From Onchocerca volvulus (taxonomy: Eukaryota; Nematoda; Chromadorea; Rhabditida; Onchocercidae), in the NCBI GenBank assembly GCA_000499405.2, contig HG738138.1, positions 11,277,208-11,341,207 of the forward strand: a stretch of 64,000 nt of DNA. The letters run 5' to 3'. The position numbers and the translations under genes were made by a program. The notes under the pieces were generated by a model. The model was not told the origin of the DNA. It saw only the letters and a program-made list of their open reading frames with translations, and searched no databases. How positions within the stretch are numbered: the first letter of the stretch is position 1; each line of letters begins with the position of its first letter. This document shows positions 1 to 14,000 of this stretch, piece after piece.

Positions 1-1249
1 AAATTAAGGCCAGTTGCTCACCATATTTTATATCATATCATCTTACTGGAGCAATCGATTTAACTCTACTAATCGAAGATGCTGACATTGACCTCTTAAG
101 AAAAGTTGGCTAAATATCCTACAATTTGAATTTCTTTTTTTTCCTCTTATTTTGGAAATGTTTTTGATCGCAATTTTTTTTTTCTTCGAAAAGTTACGTT
201 GTTTGCAGAAATAAAACGATAAAATTTCCATTCCAATAAATATAAAAGTCATTGTTTGATTCTTTCACTATTTTTAATTGAAAATGGATAAATGAAACTC
301 CAAAAGAACATGGAAAAGAAAAGAAAAATTCGAATAATTACAAATTCTTTTTCTTCTTTGTGTTATTGATCGTTAACCAATAATCAATGCACTACATTAT
401 CTACAGAAAATTTGATGAGAGATGAAGGGAATCATTGTCATTTTTGTTTCATTCTCAATGATTTTATCTTAAAATTAGGAATTTAGCAAATTATTTAAGA
501 GCACTTGATGAAATTGTAAACAAAAATTTTTCACTCTCCCAATTTACTCTATCCAGTCACTTAATTATGAGATATGATTATCACAAACTTTACCAAAATC
601 TACCAAACTTTTCTGCTGAATCTTTAAATAGTAATAGCTTTTAAATAGTAATGGTACCACTGACATAGATTACCTAATTTCGGGATATTTCGGCTCATTT
701 GATCAAATGCTAGATGGCGATGAAAGCAACTTTCAGATATGTTTCCATTTAGCAATGACGAGAATGAAGAAATTGAAAATGAAAAACATTCACAACATTT
801 CGTTGCTAGTTAGAATGCACTTTTTTCCTGATTTTGCAAGCTGGTGGTACGCATAAAATTCATGGAAAAAGCAACATCTATACATGCACATGAAATGAGA
901 AAGCCGGAAAAACCGAAAAAAAGCAGTGAAAACTGGTGAATCTGTTGATTTTTTTTCTCGAGAAAAAATTGGTTAATACAAAATTTCAAATTTCTAGATT
1001 CTTTGGATAAATATCACCAAAATTTTCCTTTTTTTTTGATGAATGACGAGTTAGTATGTTAAATAAATGAAAGTCAATCATTATCTAGTAGATGGTTTAT
1101 GAAAAATGTTTTAAATTAATTAACAAAATTCGACTTTTATTTGATATTATCATCTATATTTGTTGTTAATTAAAAATGATGAAAAAAAATGTAACGTTTC
1201 TAAAAACAGAAATTGATTTTCTGTTACTTCAAAAAAAAAGAAAATTAAT

Positions 1250-1286
<37 letters not shown>

Positions 1287-2839
1287 TCAAGAAACGTTTC
1301 ATGGAAATATTTTGAAAAAATTTTGCAAAAAAATTTGCAAAAAAAAAATTTCCAAGTTTTTTACATATAAAATTGATGTTTGAAGTGTTCAAATTTCATA
1401 TTTAAAAACCGTAGTACCCTAAATAATTTTATTCATAGAGGAAATGTAGTGAAACCGAAAAGGACAAATATATTTGGAATCGTTGACGAAATAAAATTTC
1501 TGTATTCTCAACTGTGAATAAATACTTTCTGATCGCTATGTGTTTATTGTCATTTCTTGCATTTATCTATTCCAATAATGGATCCATTACGTTGAAATTG
1601 CATGAAGAAAATTTTTTTATGATAATATTTTCCTAAATATTTAGATATTAGCCACTACGAAGTATGAAAATTGTGTAATAAGTCGTTAAGATGCTTAAAC
1701 AAATATTGAAATTGTATGAGTAATCTTTTTTTCACCTTTTTTTATATATGCTTTCCTATTTAGATAGAAAAACTAAGAAGTTCTTTTTCTTAAACTGCGA
1801 AGCAAGGAAATTGTGGAATAAGCCATTAAAATTTGTAATAAAAATTTAATTTCGAAAATAGCAGAAAATCAGTATTTAGATAAATTTAAAATTGATTCCT
1901 AATAAATTTTGATGAATAAAACTTTTATGACATTAATATTATCTAAATTTTTTATGATAGCATTTTAATGTTACCAAATTTCTGAACTTTTATTTGAAAA
2001 GAATAAAATTAAATTAATATTTGAAATATGTATTTGGAAAATATGCACAGAAACTTCAACCACTTTGGCATAAAAAAGTTAAGGGTATGGATTTTGACGA
2101 ACTTTGCACTATAGCTAAAGGCAAACTTTGGTAATAGAAGAGAAAGCACATACATCAATATTCATGTATGGCATATTCAGCATTTTTGCTTAATGGATTT
2201 CAAGAAAATCGAAATTCCATTTCGGAGTAATTTGCTCCAAAAAAATTACCATATAATTTTATTTTATTTCTAATATCCGATTTCGATTATTTGCTTTACA
2301 TTTTCCTTATAATGATTGGTTTTGCCACTAGTTTTCATTTCCAAATAATTGAAGCTATTCATTTTTTCCTACTGAAATGTTTGAATTTCATGAATAAAGT
2401 TCAAACTCAGCGAATTTTGTTAAATTTAGGGAAAGTTTTGGGAAATGTTATATAGTCTTAGTCTTTCATTTATGAGCTTATTTAGTTTTTAATCAAAAAT
2501 TAGTGATTCTAATTCAAGTCTGAAATGATCCAAATTTTACATCACTCTTGGAACACTCTTGAAATCATTTGAAAGCTTAGAAACAAAATCATCATCTTAG
2601 CTAAAACTGCATATTATTGAAATTACTGGAGCAATATAACTTAAAACAATTTAGTTCAATTTTACTAAAGGTATATAAAAATATCTATTCAGTTATGCGG
2701 AAGAATTCGCAAAACAGCAAACTATTGGTAGAAATTGTATTCTAATATTCAAAGTAACTAATTTAAAAAATTAGAAAAAGAAAATGATAGTTGAATAGAA
2801 AGAATGGATGGGAAATAAAGTATCAGATACTGAAAATGT

Positions 2840-2894
<55 letters not shown>

Positions 2895-5800
2895 CAAGAA
2901 ATATCGGACAATATTTTGGAGATATGAGGAATAAGGAAGAATACAGATGAACGGAAAAATGTAGGTGACGGTGAGAATATGGCATATTCAATTTGATAGA
3001 TGTAAACAGTACCAATATAGATTGAAATTTCATTTTATCGTTATTGTCCATTACATAAAATTTAACTATAATTTTTTGTTTCACATCAAAAAATAGAGCG
3101 GAAAATACAAACATGTTAACAACATTATCATAACTAAGCTAGATAAATCAGCCTGCTAATGATGGTATTTAATAATATTTGTAAATTCGTAATTAAATAA
3201 TATGTATGGTTGAAAACAGGAGCAAAGTAAATAAATGATGTTCCAATATAAATAAAAAACTTTTGCATCAAAATCATTTCGATGAAAATTTAGGCAAAAC
3301 TCGCTTTAACATTTATTGATATTTTTCAATGCAAGAAATGGAATAAAATGTTCATAATGTTGGAAAATGAAATAACCGGAATGCAACAAAGATTTGATGC
3401 TTTACGATTGAATTCATTAATTTTTGCCAAGAAAATCTACAAATGTTCGAAGAAGGCAAATAAAATTGCTTGAACAAAAATTGATTACTTCGTTGTTTTG
3501 AATTTTGATCATTCTATAAGAAAAAAAAATTCAGTCATTAAAAAGTAACGAAGAATTTTGTATATTAAGATTAATAATAAATGAAAATATGGTTATATAA
3601 ATCATCGACTTTCCGTACAATAAATTGTGATAATTACTCGACAACAATCAGTAGTTTGCAAATAAATATTTCCCATAAAATAATTGACGAAGTAATTAAT
3701 TTTTATGATTAACACCAACATGAAGATTTTGTCTGCAAATAATAATTTGCCTTTGCTTAAAAAATAAATTTTAACTAATAAATGAAATAGCTGACTATTC
3801 ATCTTATTGCAAGTTAGCCTTCTGTTTCGCTGAAAAATCAAATGACAGAAATTTTAAGCAAACAACTTAAACTTTTTATCTACATTTTTTTTTGATTTAA
3901 AACTTAAAAATTCTTCTTTTGAGTGAAAAATTTTAAATCACTTTTGAATAATTTTTAATATAAATAATCATTATGCTTATTACTACAAATTATAATATTC
4001 GAAATTAAACGTAACAAAAAATACGAAATAAACTACAAACTAAAATTTTCGCTTACCTATGTTCACTGAATTAATCGTTTCTTCACCATTCCGTTTCATT
4101 TTGGATTAAGAACCGAATTTATGCAAATGCTCAAATTTGATCACCCTTCTCCTACACCTTCAGATCGCGAACGTACGATTTCGCTTTGATTAGAAAAAAG
4201 CATAAAGGCAAGCAATTAGACAAATGAATTCTCAAGAATGAAGCTATTGTCGAGTATTTTTGTAACCCATTAGTGGTGTGCAACCAATTTGAGAGGCATT
4301 TAATGGAATATGACTGAAAGGATTTTCATTAACGACCATTCGAAACTGAATCGAAATTTATACAAAAAATGATAATTTTCAAAATCAACTTTATTGATAA
4401 ACCAATCAGTTACATGAAGTAATGCGTTGAGTGTAAAATTAATGATCTATTAAATAAATGAATTTCCGATTTTTACTTCCAACAGATCACTCCGTTTCGG
4501 TAAAATTAGGACAAAGTTAAAATTACAATATATATTAGAATTCTAAAGCTTCAAGTTGAAAATATTTCTTATTACAACAATCAATAAATCATAAACAGTC
4601 AAGTTTAACACAATAAGCTTATGACTAATCTTAGCAACAGAAAGAAATAAATGTGAGAAGAAATCGTTCTACCATATGCTGTACGATCTGCTAGTGTCTT
4701 AAACTGCAATTGATAAAAATTCTCATTTATTTTGCATTGTTTTGTCACAATTAATTATTTGAATATATTTCAGTCTCAAAAACATTGTCAATTGAAAAAG
4801 ACAGCAAAATTTTTTTTACGACAGAGTAAATTGAAATATTTAAAATTCAAGAAACCGAATTTCGAACTGAAATTTAACATTCTCATTTTGTGCACAGAAC
4901 GAAATTTCGCTGAAAAATTTCCGAACATCAAATAATTTTATTATTTCATACTTTGCTAATTACAAGACACTAAATCTCATACAAATTCCAAGAATATTTT
5001 GAATCATTTGTGGATAACAAGTATAGAGAAATGATAAAATGGGACCAAAAGTTACAAGTGATTCCAGCCAATTAATCAACTTACAGTTAATGTAAATAAT
5101 CATTCTATCCTTAGTATCGCAATAACATTGGCTATTCCATTTGAAAAATATAATCTAATCTGTCTTTCTCACAAGTATTTCTTAATGTAACTCTTTTTTT
5201 ATAATAGTCGATTGGTTTCGTTTCTATAATTTGAATCTTAAATGTCTTAAGGCAGATTTCTGCAAACAATTCTCCTATTAAAAGAAATATATATATATCG
5301 TTCCTGAATAGCTGCAAATCGTTTAATTTACACATTTTATCGCTTTAATCAACAATTTGGGAACAATCTTATCATCTTGTATTGCGATTTTACTTTGCAG
5401 TAGTTCGAAGAGATCTTATTCATCTCCCTTTATAACTAAATTGATCGGCAGTACATTCGTTGTATTAATACCGGATATAATGTAATGTACATCATAATTT
5501 CACGTAATTATAAAATGATATTCAGGTAAAATCACGAAATTGCTAGACCGTTTTTGGTATAAACGGAAAGATTGCATTAAAGCTAAGGTTAAAAAGTAAT
5601 AGCTTGCGAAAAGTAAAGAGGAATCTCAGCTGTGCACTACTTACTTATAATAGTTTAATATAATACTTGCAATAGTTCAAAGTATAATTTCATGTCTGTA
5701 TCATATAAAAAATTATTTCTAAATTGAACTAAGAATTTAACCTTCAATAACTGCATAGATTAGCAAATTTTAATTGCGCGAAATTCGGAGAAAATATTAG

Positions 5801-6617
5801 TACCACATATTATCCGTTGAAGGAAAATAACAATGTTTAACCAATGTATTAAAACAAAAATGCAAAAAGTAGATTAGAAATCAATTCTCATGTCTGCTAT
5901 TATTCAGCTTACCGGCGCTGATTAGCATTCATTAAGAGTGAAACTAAAAAAGATTTTTTTCCCTTCGACTGAAGCTGAAAATAATTAATTCAATTTGATG
6001 CAGAAATGGAAAAGATTCAATCGTTTGAAAATAAAAAAAAAAAATAAAAAAGATAAAAATTTAAATTTGCAAATAAATTTAAATAAATTAAAAAGTAAAA
6101 ATTTTCAATTCAATAGTTTGAAGAAATAAATAGTTCTTCAATGCGAAATCTTGAATTTCCATTTCATGTAAATTTCCCTGAAATAGAGAAAAATTTGTCT
6201 CATGACAAAAATAATTAAATTCGAGATTTTACGATGCATATTATCCTATTGTTTACTTTTGCTACACTGAAAAATCCAAACATAAATCACAATTACATTA
6301 TTTTCTAAGCCCATACAAATGCCATTTTTAAAGCTGAAATACAAGGTCATCTTTAAAACAAACCAGTATTTGCTTTAGATATTTGCTTCTAACTTGTAAT
6401 ATTTGGTGATTAAATTAAATCTACTTATTTCATGATACTAAATGTCATTGATCGATAGATACTTCATAATTTTATTGTATCTTGCAATTTGGTTTCAGAC
6501 AATAGTATATTTGCATCCTTGATTTTTTTATTTCTTAAAGTTGCCTGACTTACAAGCTGCAGGAATGTTTGTTTCATTTTGCATTTTTTTTTTTTTTTTT
6601 TTTGTTTCTGCTGACAG
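1..6617. other. AT-rich region without a confident gene
   Basis: No exon series with recognisable protein similarity was found on either strand. The stretch is strongly AT-rich with many A and T runs (33 T at 1251-1283) and one GA microsatellite. Chance open frames of about 60 codons are expected in such composition. A short coding-like segment at about 5388-5450 on the plus strand (reading SSKRSYSSPFITKLIG after a TTTGCAG acceptor) could be an upstream exon of the candidate gene at 6618-8533, but its splice phases are ambiguous. Confidence 0.6.
2841..2890. repeat. (GA)n microsatellite
   Basis: Fifty bases of uninterrupted GA dinucleotide. The reverse strand reads as a long Ser-Leu run that is purely repeat-derived. 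Length variation between individuals would be expected. Confidence 0.97.
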
Positions 6618-8533
6618 TTTCTCAGAAATTACAATCCTGGTCATTTCAGAAGGATATCGCAATCAGAAAGTCTTCAGAATGAGTACGCAATCAAAAGCTT
6701 AAAACAAATCAGTAGCTTGTCAATAATAATCTACTGTGGACGATAACGAGTTGACGAAGACGTAAAATCATCGTGAATAAGCATGATATGGTAACTTGTG
6801 ATAGCATTTTAGGTCATTTTCTTAAGGTTTCATTATCCATGATTTGCAATTAATGTCTTTAATTATAGTTAAACACATTACGACGCATGTTGAAACTTTA
6901 AGTAATAGTAGACTTTGTGAAGTATTGAATTTCATACATATGATTTCTTGGATACAAATGATATTTAGCTATTCAACGCAACTAGCATTACAGATTAGGA
7001 ATTTAATAAGATATTGTTTCATATAAGTCCGATTATATCAAGAACGTTCGAATTGAAATTGATCATTTATAAGAAAATAGTAGAAAATAGATATTTCGGT
7101 TTTGTTCTGCGTGACAAATGATCTTGCTATAAAATAAATTACAATTGACCAAGAAATTGAAACTGAAATAATTAACCTCGCATCGTGAATTCTGCACTTA
7201 CTATCAGAAAGCTCAGCAGCAAGACAAATCTGCAAATTTTGATCGTATAACTGATATCATCGCAATGGTGTAGATGAGATAAAATAGAGGCAACAAAAAT
7301 TTGAGTAAGCACAAGTTATTTGGTAAATTCAACCATCAATCTGCTGGCTGTTCATTTATTTCTTTCGCGGAACGCGTAAGCGGTCCAGATCGTTATATTT
7401 TGGAAAAATCTGATGATGATGATGAGAAAGGTCAGCTTAATTTGATCATCGTTTTCATGGATTTTTTGCTGATATAGATGGATATTATAGAAGAAAAATA
7501 CAGATAAAATTCTTAGTCATAAATGAATCGGGAAATTTTCTGCAGATTAAAAATAATTTAGCTGGAAAAATCCTCAACTTTATTATAATAAACTGCCATT
7601 TCTATTCTTGTTGTTAACATGACTTTGATAATCATTCTGAATTTAACTGAATTAAAACTGAAATAATCCTTGTGACTTATTTTAGTACTATTTCAATCAG
7701 TACTGAAATAAAGTAAAGTGAACATGAATTTTTCTGCTAGCTAGATCTATTCTGTAATCTTGTATATTCCACGTTCAAGGAAAATAATCCTGAAATCATT
7801 TCCATATATTCCATGTCCCAGAAGGGCAATTTTAAGACTGATTAATAGCCCAAACTGAAACATTCCTTACCAATTCAGCTTCTACTCCATTTTCCCAATG
7901 CTCCATATCCAAACAGAAATTTCGCTCTCGTCTCGTCTTCAATTCCTTCTCCTCTCTATCCATGTATAAGATCCTTATCAATTTTTGGAAAATATATAGG
8001 AATGGATGGTATGATGGAATTATTGCATTCTTCATGATATAAGCAAGGTAGAAAGCAGAAAATTCAAGATACCGACAGTTTTACTGTTCGTATCTAAAAT
8101 TTGAGAAACACGGTAGAGGGTGATTTCATATCTGAAGTTTGGAAAACATAACAGAGTGGTCGTTTCGTATCTAAAATTTGGAAACATGGTACAGCGTTCG
8201 TTTCGTATATTACTTCATTTTCTCAATACTGATATTCGGATATAATGATAGAAAAAATTTCATAAAATTGCAGACCTTTTGAAATTTCAGACATGCCGAT
8301 ATATCTACCAGTTCAGTGCTGTTGCAATCAACTTGCTGCCGATATTCATGCGATCTGCGAAATAGTCGGTGGGATGCATTGCATTTTCAGGTATTCACAT
8401 CGATCAATTCCGAAATGCAGAAGTGATAGCAAGAGTAATCAACACCATTAAAATGGCTGCGGATATTCTTTCCAAACTGCCACTTGGTGAACGCAGATTT
8501 GATTTGGAGCATAAAACATTTTCTTCTAAGTAA
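6618..8533 (+). CDS. Candidate unrecognised gene, 3' exons
   Basis: Five plus-strand segments join with consistent phase and splice signals: 6618-6711, 6869-6921, 7208-7267, 7316-7430 and 8391-8533, ending in TAA, for 154 codons plus stop. The 7268-7315 intron is only 48 nt. The predicted tail reads like protein rather than AT-rich noise: a segment with RVSGPDRYILEKSDDDDEKG, followed by a helix-like stretch including NAEVIARVINTIKMAADIL and LSKLPLGERRFDLEHK. No signal peptide or membrane segment is seen, and I do not recognise the family. No start codon is assigned, so the 5' part is either further upstream (a possible exon near 5388) or outside the window. Individual segments of this length arise often by chance in such DNA. 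The support is the phase agreement across four introns plus local GC rise and composition. It could also be a decayed gene. Confidence 0.45.
8087..8212. repeat. Short tandem repeat, about 38 bp x 3.3
   Basis: Three diverged copies of a unit beginning TTCGTATCTAAAATTTG and containing GAAACA..GGTA..G follow one another, then a partial fourth copy begins. The repeat lies in the long last intron of the candidate gene at 6618-8533 if that gene is real. Confidence 0.75.
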
Positions 8534-11067
8534 TTTATCGAATAAAAAAAAATGAATGAAGCTAGGTTCAAAATTGATTAAATGAAATTACAATATTTTA
8601 GGTTAAGGAGCATTAGAAACTAATTTGTAATTGAATAATGATTTTTGATAATTAAGAAATAAATAATTTAATCTCAACTAACTTAAATTTGCTTGAATCT
8701 ATCCTAACTTCCGAATATTTCCAAAACCGCATCACTTTTCCCTCTCCCCTTTATACCCAGACTTGGCTTCTGCGCATCACTTTTTGGTTTTGTGATAAAA
8801 TTTCATCCACAAATATATCTCTCCCATTTTCATGAATTAATTTTTCTGAAAAAGTTTCTGTTTATTTAGCAAATAATAATTTCTAAAATGCTCACAGAAC
8901 AAAAAATGATTACTGTAATGAATTCATCTATTGAACTGGTTGCCGTCGAACTATAGCCAATTCAATCATTGAATATATGGCTGAACTCCATTCAGTTGAT
9001 TCGACCGCCTACGTCAGGCCAAAATATCCGTCCAATAGAACCACAGTGAATCCTCCCAACTTTCGTTTTTTTTTTTTTTTTTTTGTTTTTTGCATTCAAA
9101 CAAAAATTTGCTTGTCATCGGAAATCAAAACAATTTCACTTGGCGACTAGTTTTCGAAAGTGTTGCTTCAAAATCAAATGAAAAGATATTGGTCATACAA
9201 ACTTCGTTTTCTACGCATGATAACGATGATGAGCCTGGAAAAGCTGCTGTCGAAAATGTGTTACGATAAAATTAATTACAAAAAACCTCATTTTTTAGAA
9301 TTAATAAATCGATTGCTGCTTGTTGATTTCTGATGTTATTCAGTAATTTTCTTGCCTTCTCAACGAACATTGCAATGATGCATTTCACGAGATGTCCAAG
9401 TTCGGAAATCCCATCTTTTTTATCAATTATCTATATTATGATGGATAGTTGACAAGACAAACCAAGGCATTTCTGGCATCGAGAACTGTTCCAAATGCAA
9501 CTTTTGAAATTAATGTTAATCAAATGTCACTCTGAGAACATGATGAAAAGCTGATACTATTTAGTACTGCTAGGAAAACTATAGTCTTAAAGGCTGGCCA
9601 GATGAAAAACCGAAATTGTTGGAAGCATTTGCTGTACTAAAACTGGCCATGAACAGTAAACACTTTTTTTTTTTGAGGACCGTCGACATTCAACATGAAA
9701 TAATATTAATCGTTTTATTGAGCACTGATAGAACAAGGACTACAATATGTCAAATGGCTGGGGTGCAATCTCAAGTAAGGCTTTTTTCAAATTCTAGCCT
9801 TAATGCAATCTAATAAAATGCAAGTTAAAATAACAAAACATATGGAAATTCCCTACAAATCATAGTGGTAGGCTTAAATTTATAGCCGCAAGATTCCAAA
9901 GTCTATCAATCGAATTTTCCGATAAAGATGTGAAATGTAATTTCTGCAGTTAGTTTCAGATGTCACATTTTCCAAATTCTGATTCAATCTAGAGTCATTT
10001 AATCATTTCTCAAAAATGAATAAAGATATGACGATAGAAAAAAGATGACTACTTTGACCAACTCTCGATGTTAAAACAATATAAGTAATACAACATGCTT
10101 TGAGCGGTAAGAAATCACCTTCCTGAATTAATTAAATAAGTTGGAATACTTGTAAAACATATTATCCCTAATATAAAATACATATGAGAAGTACAAAAAA
10201 AAAAACACAACCTGATATCCCTTCCATGAAATGCCGAAAATAAGTTCATTTGAAATGTAATGAAAGACTCTATTCGACAATGTTACAGTCATCAAGGAGA
10301 AAAGTGAAGACAAAAAGATTCAGAAGTTTCACTTGATAAAAATAGAAGCAAATTATTATATAAATATAAACGTAAATAACTGCACATTATGCCACATAAA
10401 ATTGGTCATTGAATATATTGTTACAGTGCCGTCTAATTATAGAACAGTAAAAGCATGAATGGAGTAGTCAAGTCAATATGAAGTACCAAATGATAACCGT
10501 AGAAAAATCCACACAATGAAGATTCGGTAATCGAAACAATATTCACACTGAAGAAAACTGAAAAAAATTACCCGGAATCTGGATCTAGAATGATTAAGCG
10601 AAACGTGTAATAACGTCTGAATAACATCAAATGCAATGCAGTAAAAATCGGGTGATTGTATTTCAGATACCTTACTTTCACCACATGCAAATTTTTCGGT
10701 ATCAAATCTGATCTTTGTACCCCTATTTGTTATATTGGAGTAAACTTACGCAAAGCAGTGCTTTATCATTGTTTTGTATAAAATTGCAGCTAACAAATTC
10801 AAACGATATTTACAGATAGTACAGAAATAATTTACATGATGAAATATTATTTTAAATAATCAAACCTAATAAAATGCTAACCTTTCGAGGAGAGAAAAGC
10901 ATAGAGACAGCGAAAGACATGGAAAAAAACTCCATATAAATATATAAAACGGAACAAAAAATTCAAAGTTATATATATACTTTTGTTGAAAATAAACAAT
11001 TTATTCCTCACTAACTTAAACGGAGAGAAAGAAAAATTGAGCATCAAAGCCTCTCAAATATGCACAT
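8534..11067. other. Intergenic region
   Basis: No supported gene. It contains a T-run at about 9068-9084 and the 3' flank of the minus-strand kinase gene. A minus-strand AATAAA at 11000-11005, about 65 nt past that gene's stop codon, is a good polyadenylation signal candidate. Open frames here are short and show no family resemblance. Confidence 0.6.
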
Positions 11068-14000
11068 TTACCGTGAACCTGTACTCAAATTGAACCAACC
11101 ATCCAGAATTTTGATCCCTTTACGATCCATAGGAATATCCAACAGTTTACGCAACGGAATATGCACAGAACCAATCACTGAATTTTCGCCAACCAGTGAA
11201 CCACAATTCCAGACTGATATTTCCAATGCCCGATCAACCAAATTTATATCAGACAATAGTTGGTAATTCAACTGCAAATTTAAAAATATGTATGAAAACC
11301 TCTAGTGACTATCTTTTAAAAAAACCAATTCTCTAAATAACTGTAAAATCTGAATAACTGTTCTGATGCAACAGGTCTTTTGATGAAGGCACGATTGCTT
11401 AATGATCATCTATCATTTTCTCAAACCATGCTCAAAATATTAGCCATCAAATCATTTTTAATTTGTCAACTAGCCAAGCTATCGGTTTCGAAATAACGCT
11501 AAAACTGTAACTACAAACCTCTTCGTTAAAAGTTGGCATTTGAGTATTTTTAACAACATGCGTTTTTCGTTTTGAAATCCTTTGCGGATCGGGATGAAGA
11601 TATCTAAAACAACAAAATCTAAAAAAACCATCGTTAAAGCATGCTAGATTCTATATGTAAAGATTGGAAACAAAAAGTATGATTTTAAATGGAAATGACT
11701 TACGTTTTAACATAAGAATCTGGTGCTTGACCGTTAATGATTTTTAATCCTCTAACGTGACCAACGAATACATTCAAATCTCCATCCTGTTGGTCATAGG
11801 TAAGTCTCAAGAAAATCCGGCAAGTTACTTTCTTCAACGGAAGGTCGTCTTCATCCACTGCAGTTTCTTTATGTTATATATATAAAGTGAAGTTTTCATT
11901 TAAAAAAGAGTACTCTCATAATACCAAAATCCAAAATTATTTTTGTTAGTCAAAAAACGGAAAAACCTTACCTTTTAACTGCAAAAATTGATTCGATTCT
12001 TCAGGTGCACTGTCGCGAAAGATCATATGAAAGAATGTGTAGACCAAATCACTCTGAAGAAATTCTCACTCAACTCTCTCATACTAATTTGAAACTGCAT
12101 ATAAGTTCAAGCTGTTTTTCCCAGTCACCATAAATGTAATTCAAAACTGCTTAAATTTATCTCTTACTATAAATGACAATATATTAAATAAAAATTACTT
12201 ACATTTGCCACTTCAGGATGATATTCAAAAAGCACATTTAGGAATTGTTGCAAGTCAGCTTGTCTTCTTTCTGCAACTTTACGTATATTTGAGCGACCAA
12301 CATTCGTCCCTTGCGAGAGCGGGGGGAGATGTGCAAACGGAAATCTAACAATGAAATAAGAGTGGCCAAAGCAACAATAAACATGTAATAAATCAAATTC
12401 TGTACTGATTGACTGGATCAGCACGAAGCATCACGATAATACAAGAAAAAGAATTACATCTACTGTCTGGAAATTCCGGAATTCATATAACGAATGCAGC
12501 TAAAATAACCTCGAGACTAACCAGTTTTCATCACTTTTTGACTTTCGTCATTCAAACAGACTATCTATCAGTTAGTTTTGCCTATCATTATAACTATCCA
12601 GCTGCCACATATGCTTAGAGGCTCCAATTATTGGATGATTCGAACACTATTTCTTTCCAAATGTGCCCACTGTGTATTCTCACCTCCTGCACAGTTTGAT
12701 ATAAAGTTCATTGAATTCCATAAATGACCTATACACAATACCGCAGACCGCTTCGTTCTCTCGATTCACTTCGACTTTGTACATCTGTTAAAATGATCGT
12801 TTATTTATGATCGGAATACTTCACCAAACAATCATTAACCTGATTATATTGTTATTAAGAAACTGCTTATAAACAATAAGTCTTACATAAACTTTTTCCG
12901 GTATGTGCCATTTTTCGAACGCCAGCACGTCGGTTCTTGTGATGCGACCGTCATCTTTCATTCTGAAATGCGCTTCCTACGATTATTATATGGACCTCCA
13001 AATATTGATAAATCTTGGTCTACAATCTATGCCAAATGATATTTGCGAAAAAAAAAAAAAAAAAAAAAATTTAAAACTCCAACAAGAAAACATTCTTGAT
13101 AACATTTTCCCATGACTCACGTATATAATTGCTGAACGAAGGAAAGTTTATTGGGATCACCGTATCCGCCTCGTAACATTGATGGAGTAATTCTCATCTG
13201 CACCAAAGTATGCGCGAGGAAATTTAACCTGAAATATACTGAAATGATTCAGAAATTCATAGCAGTAATACATAAAAATAAGAACATTTCCGAGCAATAC
13301 TTGAACTCCGGAAATTCCAAATTTCTAGAGCAAATTTTACCGAGGAAATTTGCTTTTCAAACTTTCTTCAATCATTCGTGTAAATTGAACAGTTGCTTGT
13401 GTATCAGTTAAATTTAAAAGCAAATTGCTTTGCACAAAATTAACAGCTTCCAAATTCATGCCAGCGATACCCGAACAAGACATCTGCAACATGACACAAG
13501 AGAAATTCACGAAAAAGCAAAAGTCCATCCTAGAGTTAATTCAATTCGATCTATATTACCTTCGCTTCTTTAGTGATAACTGTTTCATTTCCACTATGGA
13601 TAAAAAGAAATTTTCGATGTTCTAGAATAACCTATAACGTTCTGGAATATGCAATATACGAAAGAGTAAAATAAAGCTCTTCAAATTACTTAAATGTCCA
13701 TAGATTGACAATGCTAATGTCACTACAGGAAAAATGTACGCTTCAACTCATCCAAAAAATGAAAGTTTTGTGGAAGTGAGAGACGAAAGACAGCAGTGAC
13801 TTTTGAACTTTCAAATAATTGTTTACACACCATTTTCATGAGGTTTACGAGTAACGAATATTTCTTTCGAAGTAGATTGAAGGCTTTACAACAGTTATCA
13901 ACGAAATGCTGATAACGACTTGTTGCTGATTGAGGGGAACCTTGATTGATGACATAAGCCATATCACTGGTAAAAATAAAAGGTGTGCGATCTCTGCAAA

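Noticed and set aside
639..855. Coding-like plus-strand open frame (includes GYFGSFDQMLDGDESNFQ)
   Set aside because: Lacks a start codon, and no clear donor or acceptor or neighbouring exon was found; about 70 codons is within chance expectation here.
3291..3471. Plus-strand open frame after a TTTAG acceptor
   Set aside because: About 60 codons without a good donor or phase match to the candidate gene downstream.
8252..8390. Upstream continuation of the last candidate exon in the same frame
   Set aside because: Interrupted by TAG at 8363-8365; a splice acceptor at 8390 explains the downstream exon better.
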